From JBBATK01 sp044224515 (GTDB lineage: Bacteria; Bacteroidota; Ignavibacteria; Kapaibacteriales; NICIL-2), in NCBI GenBank assembly GCA_044224515.1, contig JBGAKH010000009.1, positions 1 to 64,000 on the forward strand: a stretch of 64,000 nt of DNA, written 5' to 3'. The translations under genes and the position numbers were made by a program. Positions 62,537 to 64,000 of the stretch are shown here, piece after piece (position 1 is the first letter of the stretch; each line of letters opens with the position of its first letter). The notes below the pieces were generated by a model. The model saw only the letters and a list, made by a program, of their open reading frames with translations, did no database searches and was not told the origin of the DNA.

Positions 62537-62693
62537 TTGCATGTCCGTATGCAAACCAACGATCCATCAGGAGCTGCGAGAAGGGTATGAGAGAATTGTG
62601 TGCGTTCTCTCACCTAAGCGGAGCTTTAGGAAAGTATCGGACTCTTGCTTGCGAACTGTAGAACGATCTCAGTAATTCTACAGATTTTTTTTT
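62537..62693 (+). ncRNA. Candidate structured small RNA ending in an intrinsic terminator
   Basis: Four hairpins follow one another: TTGCAT/ATGCAA (62537-62554), TGAGAGAA/TTCTCTCA (62588-62612), CCTAAGC/GCTTTAGG with a bulge (62613-62630), and CTGTAGAA/TTCTACAG (62656-62683). The last is followed by A and nine T. No plus-strand gene precedes it, so a terminator here has no obvious gene to end. A small RNA or a leader of the NUDIX gene are the two readings. The 5' end is not defined. Confidence 0.45.
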
Positions 62694-62781
62694 GCCACCA
62701 TTAAATGGACGTGGTGAGAACTGCAGGTCGACGGAATATCAAGCACTTATCAACCTGCTTTTCAACAACATTTCCCCAGAC

Positions 62782-62801
62782 GTTCCACGGATGTTCCACG
62801 G
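62782..62801 (+). repeat. Direct repeat of a parS-like half-site
   Basis: GTTCCACGG occurs at 62782-62790 and 62793-62801, 11 bp apart. GTTCCACG matches half of the usual ParB site (TGTTCCACGTGGAACA-like), but the inverted second half is absent. parA begins about 860 nt downstream. Confidence 0.3.
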
Positions 62802-62850
62802 AGCCAAGAGCTCCGTATCTTTGAAAACACCATGGCAGGACTAGTTTTTA

Positions 62851-63402
62851 ATGATCAAGGCATGGCAGACGGTTTCGCGACGGAACGCCGGTGATTTTCG
62901 CATTTTCCAGGCTGAGTTTGTTGAGCGGGAGCATCCGCACACCAAACAGAGCAGCCCGTTTATCGTCCTTCGCTCACCTTCGTGGGTGAATATCCTTCCG
63001 ATTACCGCTGAACAGCAGATTGTTCTAGTTCGACAGTATCGTCACGGCATAGACCGCGTTAGCCTGGAACTTCCGGGTGGAATGGTTGAAGCAGGGGAAG
63101 ATCCTTGCGAAGCCGGCATGCGGGAGTGCCTAGAGGAAACCGGCTATGGTGCATCAGAGAGAGCGGATTTGTTAGGTGTTGTGCATCCAAACCCGGCATT
63201 CATGGATAACGTGTGTCATTCATATGTGTGGCACAACTGTGAACCTCGCCAGGAGCAGCGTCTTGACAACAACGAGGACATCGAAGTCGTGTTAATGACC
63301 ATGAACGAGATCCGTAGAGCTCTCGTAGACGGTGTTATATCGCACTCCCTCATGATGAATGCGTTTTTTCTCTACTGGCTGAACAACGATGAACAACGAT
63401 GA
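62851..63402 (+). CDS. NUDIX hydrolase (ADP-ribose pyrophosphatase-like)
   Basis: 183 aa. The Nudix box G77-E83-R91-E92-E95-E96-G98 is complete, and VRQYRHGIDRVSLELPGGMV is typical of ADP-ribose pyrophosphatases. It hydrolyses nucleoside diphosphate derivatives to limit free ADP-ribose or similar metabolites. The last codons lie in a 10-bp tandem repeat (63381-63400), so the C-terminus could vary by slippage. It is on the same strand as parA but 263 nt away. Confidence 0.92.
   Translation: MIKAWQTVSRRNAGDFRIFQAEFVEREHPHTKQSSPFIVLRSPSWVNILPITAEQQIVLVRQYRHGIDRVSLELPGGMVEAGEDPCEAGMRECLEETGYGASERADLLGVVHPNPAFMDNVCHSYVWHNCEPRQEQRLDNNEDIEVVLMTMNEIRRALVDGVISHSLMMNAFFLYWLNNDEQR
63381..63400 (+). repeat. 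10-bp perfect tandem repeat at the end of the NUDIX gene
   Basis: GAACAACGAT occurs twice back to back in the last codons. One more or fewer copy would change the reading frame. Confidence 0.6.
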
Positions 63403-63665
63403 GCAGCTATGAGCTTAGGTGTACAGATGTACTCCTCGCCCTTGAATGCGAGCTCTTTGGAGAATGTAGTTCTTGTGATTCGTGGAATTGTGTCGGGCAC
63501 TCGACGAGAACGACACCCCTGTACCTTCAGCACGAAAGCTTGTCATTCAGAGAGTAGACATAGAACGACAGAAGAAGAGTACAGAATCGATTGGAGATGG
63601 TTTCGCAGAGCGACAAAGAGCCTACACCACAAGGCGTCGCTGAGATGCACTGTTGGAGGACATAT
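63403..63665. other. Spacer upstream of parA
   Basis: 263 nt with no hairpin or gene I can support. GGAGG lies 6 nt before the parA ATG. Confidence 0.4.
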
Positions 63666-64000
63666 ATGGCAAAGATTATTGCGATAGCAAATCAAAAAGG
63701 CGGAGTCGGCAAAACGACAACAGCAGTAAATCTGGCGGCATCGTTGGCTGCTGCGGAGAAGCAGACGTTGTTGATCGACATTGATCCGCAAGCGAATGCC
63801 TCAAACGGAATGGGTGTTGACACTCGTGAGTTAAACGAAACCGTCTACGAGGTTCTTATCAACAAGTTGCCTGTACCGCAAGCCACCATTAAAACGGCAA
63901 TGCCGAATTTAGACCTTATTCCTTCGCACATCAACTTGGTTGGTGCCGAAATCGAGTTGGTTGAAATGGAACAGCGTGAGAACATCCTGAAGCAGGCTCT
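63666..64000 (+). CDS. parA: Chromosome-partitioning ATPase ParA (partial, runs off the window)
   Basis: The first about 111 aa are visible, starting MAKIIAIANQKGGVGKTTTA with GGAGG upstream. The deviant Walker A motif KGGVGKTTT and the LLIDIDPQANAS segment identify the Soj/ParA family. ParA works with ParB and parS in origin segregation; parB would be expected just beyond the window. Its presence suggests the window end is near the replication origin. Confidence 0.95.
   Translation, partial: MAKIIAIANQKGGVGKTTTAVNLAASLAAAEKQTLLIDIDPQANASNGMGVDTRELNETVYEVLINKLPVPQATIKTAMPNLDLIPSHINLVGAEIELVEMEQRENILKQA

Larger units (their letters stand above)
62488..62850. other. 363-nt divergent region with an RNA-like hairpin series
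   Basis: It contains no protein gene. It holds the candidate small RNA (62537-62693) and two parS-like half-sites (62782-62801), plus the promoters of the protease and NUDIX genes. Confidence 0.5.

Overview
The window reads as chromosomal DNA of a Gram-negative bacterium of the Bacteroidota/Chlorobi supergroup. The evidence is three secreted proteins ending in type IX secretion (T9SS) type A sorting domains (3526-4890, 12519-14489 and the 31 kb giant), a choice-of-anchor D-like surface protein, a Bacteroidota-style Ig-like lipoprotein, LPS genes (kdsB, a GT9 heptosyltransferase-like gene) and a short-type prolyl-tRNA synthetase. G+C is near half by eye. A Kapabacteria/Ignavibacteria-like lineage is my guess only. 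I found no tRNA, rRNA, CRISPR array, insertion sequence, phage gene or clear pseudogene. Coding density is high and most genes are ordinary housekeeping or envelope genes.

Layout. 1-3.5 kb: two arrays of palindromic repeats in the same orientation bracket two unrecognised putative outer-membrane proteins. 3.5-9.2 kb: a T9SS cargo protein, then trigger factor, a GT9 glycosyltransferase and an RluB-type pseudouridine synthase with a long basic tail. 9.4-20.9 kb: exported superoxide dismutase, BatA/VWA membrane protein, secreted WD40 protein, a J-domain protein, a Na+-efflux-type ABC exporter pair, then ftsE-like, dapB and a GT2 in one operon. 21-31 kb: proS, small enzymes, a CAP-domain protein, a flippase, an M28 peptidase, kdsB and gcvT. 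31-35.5 kb: one giant secreted adhesin-like protein. 35.6-43 kb: an OmpR-type regulator and a histidine kinase transcribed divergently, an LCP-family lipoprotein and a double-OmpA outer-membrane protein.

42.9-60.3 kb is a long, almost wholly minus-strand exopolysaccharide/O-antigen locus. It has two Wzx-like flippases, a Wzy-like polymerase or ligase, three glycosyltransferases, a WbpP-like epimerase, RfbC, an asparagine-synthetase-like amidotransferase, a membrane transglutaminase-like protein, an alpha/alpha-toroid protein and a DUF2459 protein, with pdxB and an Ig-like lipoprotein in the same gene train. Many junctions overlap by 4 nt, so translational coupling is likely. The right end has a 3-methyladenine DNA glycosylase, a subtilisin-like lipoprotein, a NUDIX hydrolase and the start of parA.

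The non-coding signals most worth attention are the palindrome arrays, a candidate structured small RNA ending in a textbook terminator between the subtilisin and NUDIX genes (about 62537-62693), a palindrome-rich divergent control region at 36.4-36.6 kb, and a 102-nt inverted-repeat-bounded element at 5052-5153. I did not find a convincing wholly new multi-gene system. The closest candidates are the repeat-flanked cassette and the exopolysaccharide locus with its membrane transglutaminase.
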